A DNA stretch of 7,812 nucleotides from CAZFIO01 sp964519585 (lineage in GTDB: Bacteria; Bacillota; Clostridia; Tissierellales; Tissierellaceae). Where the stretch lies: assembly GCA_964519585.1 (NCBI GenBank), contig CAZFIO010000102.1:1-7812 (forward strand), given 5' to 3'. Under the pieces are notes generated by a model that saw nothing but the letters and a program-made list of their open reading frames with translations, was not told the origin of the DNA and made no database searches. Below, piece after piece: positions 6,950 to 7,812 of the stretch (its first letter is position 1; each line of letters starts with the position of its first letter). The position numbers and the translations under genes were made by a program.

Positions 6950-7002
6950 TGACTTATATGGTTCTAATAGGTGACTGGCATAAGGAAATGGGGGTGGTCT
7001 GG

Positions 7003-7239
7003 ATGATAGATATAAATCAAACAGTTCCAATGAAATATGGTGAGGCCTATAATTTTTCTCTTGAAAAACTAAGGGCTTTATTTCAAGAAAAATGTTTAGA
7101 TGATGTTTGCGAAAGACTTAAAAATGGATATATAGAAATGAGCAGCATAAACCTATACCTTGCAGAAATTGGATTTGAGCAGGACATTCTTGACCTTTGT
7201 ATGTATGAGGCAATGCTAACGGGAAGTGAGAAGTTGTGA
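7003..7239 (+). CDS. MazE/EndoAI-type antitoxin with unrecognisable N-terminal DNA-binding domain
   Basis: A 78-residue protein directly before a MazF toxin gene, its stop overlapping the toxin start (GTGA). The C-terminal half (KNGYIEMSSINLYLAEIG, residues 40-57, then a helix ending YEAMLTGSE) resembles the toxin-binding half of Bacillus EndoAI (GYMEMAKINLNIS). Such antitoxins usually begin with a ribbon-helix-helix domain, for example a 'MISLPE..' strand. Here the N-terminal 36 residues (MIDINQTVPMKYGEAYNFSLEKLRALFQ) show no such domain, and the protein is about 15 residues shorter than I expect. The start at 7003 is preferred because GGGGGTGG (6990-6997) lies five bases upstream. A longer in-frame start (TTG 6949) falls on the -10 box and cannot be on the transcript, and an ATG at 6958 would be nearly leaderless. 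Its expected role is to neutralise the toxin. Confidence 0.72.
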   Translation: MIDINQTVPMKYGEAYNFSLEKLRALFQEKCLDDVCERLKNGYIEMSSINLYLAEIGFEQDILDLCMYEAMLTGSEKL

Positions 7240-7589
7240 TAGTTAGAAGAGGAGATATTTTCTATGCGGATTTAAGCCCTGTGATAGGTTCAGAGCAAGG
7301 GGGCATAAGGCCAGTTTTGGTTATACAAAATGATGTTGGTAACAAATACAGCCCAACAATTATAATAGCAGCAATTACATCACAGATAAACAAGGCGAAA
7401 TTACCAACACATGTAGAAATATTAGGACAGGAATATGGGCTCCCTAAAGATTCGGTAGTACTTTTGGAACAAGTCAGAACCATAGATAAAAAGAGACTGA
7501 GAGAAAAGATAGGTAAATTCGACAATGTGATGATGCAATATGTGGATGATGCCTTGAAAATAAGTGTAGGACTTTTAACACTAAAGTAA
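7236..7589 (+). CDS. mazF: MazF/NdoA-type mRNA interferase toxin (PemK family)
   Basis: A 117-residue toxin of the MazF/PemK family that cleaves single-stranded mRNA at short sequences; the close Bacillus relative (NdoA/EndoA) cuts UACAU. The signature MIVRRGDIFYADLSPVIGSEQGGIRPVLVIQND is intact. R25 in GGIRPVL and T48 in AAITSQ sit at the positions of the active-site Arg and Thr of Bacillus MazF. The C-terminal 'LLEQVRTIDKKRLREKIG' helix is also conserved. The GTG start at 7236 overlaps the antitoxin stop (TGA 7237-7239), implying translational coupling, with a GGGAAGTGAG-type ribosome site at about 7221-7230. It follows alr as in Bacillus. The exact cleavage sequence in this organism is inferred from the homologue. 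Confidence 0.93.
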   Translation: MIVRRGDIFYADLSPVIGSEQGGIRPVLVIQNDVGNKYSPTIIIAAITSQINKAKLPTHVEILGQEYGLPKDSVVLLEQVRTIDKKRLREKIGKFDNVMMQYVDDALKISVGLLTLK

Positions 7590-7603
7590 AACTAATACAT
7601 ATA

Positions 7604-7635
7604 AAAAAATAAGCATGGAAATGCTTATTTTTTAA
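7604..7635. terminator. Terminator of the mazEF-type operon (GGAA loop)
   Basis: A 13-bp perfect stem (7604-7616 with 7621-7633, core AATAAGCAT/ATGCTTATT) closes a GGAA GNRA-type tetraloop and ends in a T6 tract. The mirrored A-run upstream would also allow termination from the other strand. It starts 14 nt after the toxin stop codon. Confidence 0.88.
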
Positions 7636-7739
7636 TGGAGAAAAGTGGGTGAATTATATTACATAATCCCCAGCATCATGGAATATCAATATATTAAGTA
7701 CAGATAAATCTAGAGTATTTAATAATTGGGGGGATTGGA
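7636..7739. other. Intergenic leader before the last gene
   Basis: AT-rich stretch between the mazF terminator and the partial TTG gene. No clear -35/-10 pair was found. AATCCCC at 7665-7671 is complementary to GGGGATT at 7730-7736, which lies in the presumed ribosome site, so a fold masking that site is possible. Nothing else could be identified. Confidence 0.35.
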
Positions 7740-7812
7740 TTGAAAAGGTGTTTGATTGTAGGCTTTATAATATTAATAAGTTCTGATGCCTGGTGTTGGG
7801 AGTCGCCATCCA
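7740..7812 (+). CDS. Start of a probable exported protein (3' end outside window)
   Basis: Only 24 codons are visible. A TTG at 7740-7742 opens a frame with no stop to the window end, reading MKRCLIVGFIILISSDAWCWESPS. This looks like a signal peptide: basic K2-R3, a hydrophobic stretch of about 11 residues (LIVGFIILISS), and a possible signal peptidase I site after SDA (residue 17). A lipobox is not evident (DAWC lacks the expected residues). The start is supported by a G6 run (7728-7733) at normal ribosome-site spacing and by the TTG starts elsewhere in the window. The protein family cannot be told from this fragment. A mature Trp near the N-terminus occurs in zinc phospholipase C enzymes, but that is too little to call it. 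Confidence 0.5.
   Translation, partial: MKRCLIVGFIILISSDAWCWESPS

Noticed and set aside
6949..7002. Longer antitoxin reading frame starting at TTG 6949 or ATG 6958
   Set aside because: 6949 is the last base of a consensus -10 box, so it precedes the transcript start; 6958 would leave almost no leader. The GGGGGTGG site supports 7003.

Overview
The window comes from an AT-rich, low-GC Gram-positive genome. Two Coat-F-type spore coat genes and the Firmicutes gene order acpS-alr-mazEF point to an endospore-forming member of the Clostridia or Tissierellia. That placement is inferred from gene content and style (strong purine-rich ribosome sites, frequent TTG/GTG starts), not from a marker gene. 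There are nine complete protein genes and two genes cut by the window edges. No RNA gene, CRISPR array, insertion sequence or phage gene was seen.

Left block (1-2974, plus strand): the 3' end of a MutS-like ATPase gene, a small helical protein resembling DUF6483, a probable nicotinamidase (TTG start), and a 550-residue CBS/DRTGG-regulated family II inorganic pyrophosphatase (GTG start). The genes are tightly packed and probably co-transcribed. The last two fit together loosely in NAD salvage and pyrophosphate/adenylate balance. The block ends at a hairpin with an A-tract on one side and a T-tract on the other, which also appears to terminate the convergent aminopeptidase gene.

Middle (3003-5123): an M17 leucyl aminopeptidase on the minus strand with its own promoter, then divergently a two-gene spore coat operon ending in a strong terminator. 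The divergent region carries a 10-bp direct repeat.

Right block (5124-7633, plus strand): holo-ACP synthase, alanine racemase and a MazE/MazF-type toxin-antitoxin pair. A sigma-A-like promoter can be read before acpS, before alr and before the antitoxin gene. The last is an exact TTGACA/TATAAT pair with an 18-bp spacer, and it fixes the antitoxin start at the GTG-rich ribosome site before 7003. The toxin keeps the expected MazF residues. The antitoxin keeps the toxin-binding C-terminal half, but no ribbon-helix-helix DNA-binding domain can be recognised. After a GGAA-loop terminator, the window ends in the first 24 codons of what looks like an exported protein.

Most of the window is ordinary housekeeping and sporulation sequence. 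I do not see a convincing new system. The points most worth a second look are the unusual antitoxin N-terminus, the 59-nt overlap at the MutS-like/DUF6483 junction, and the possible sequestered ribosome site before the last gene.
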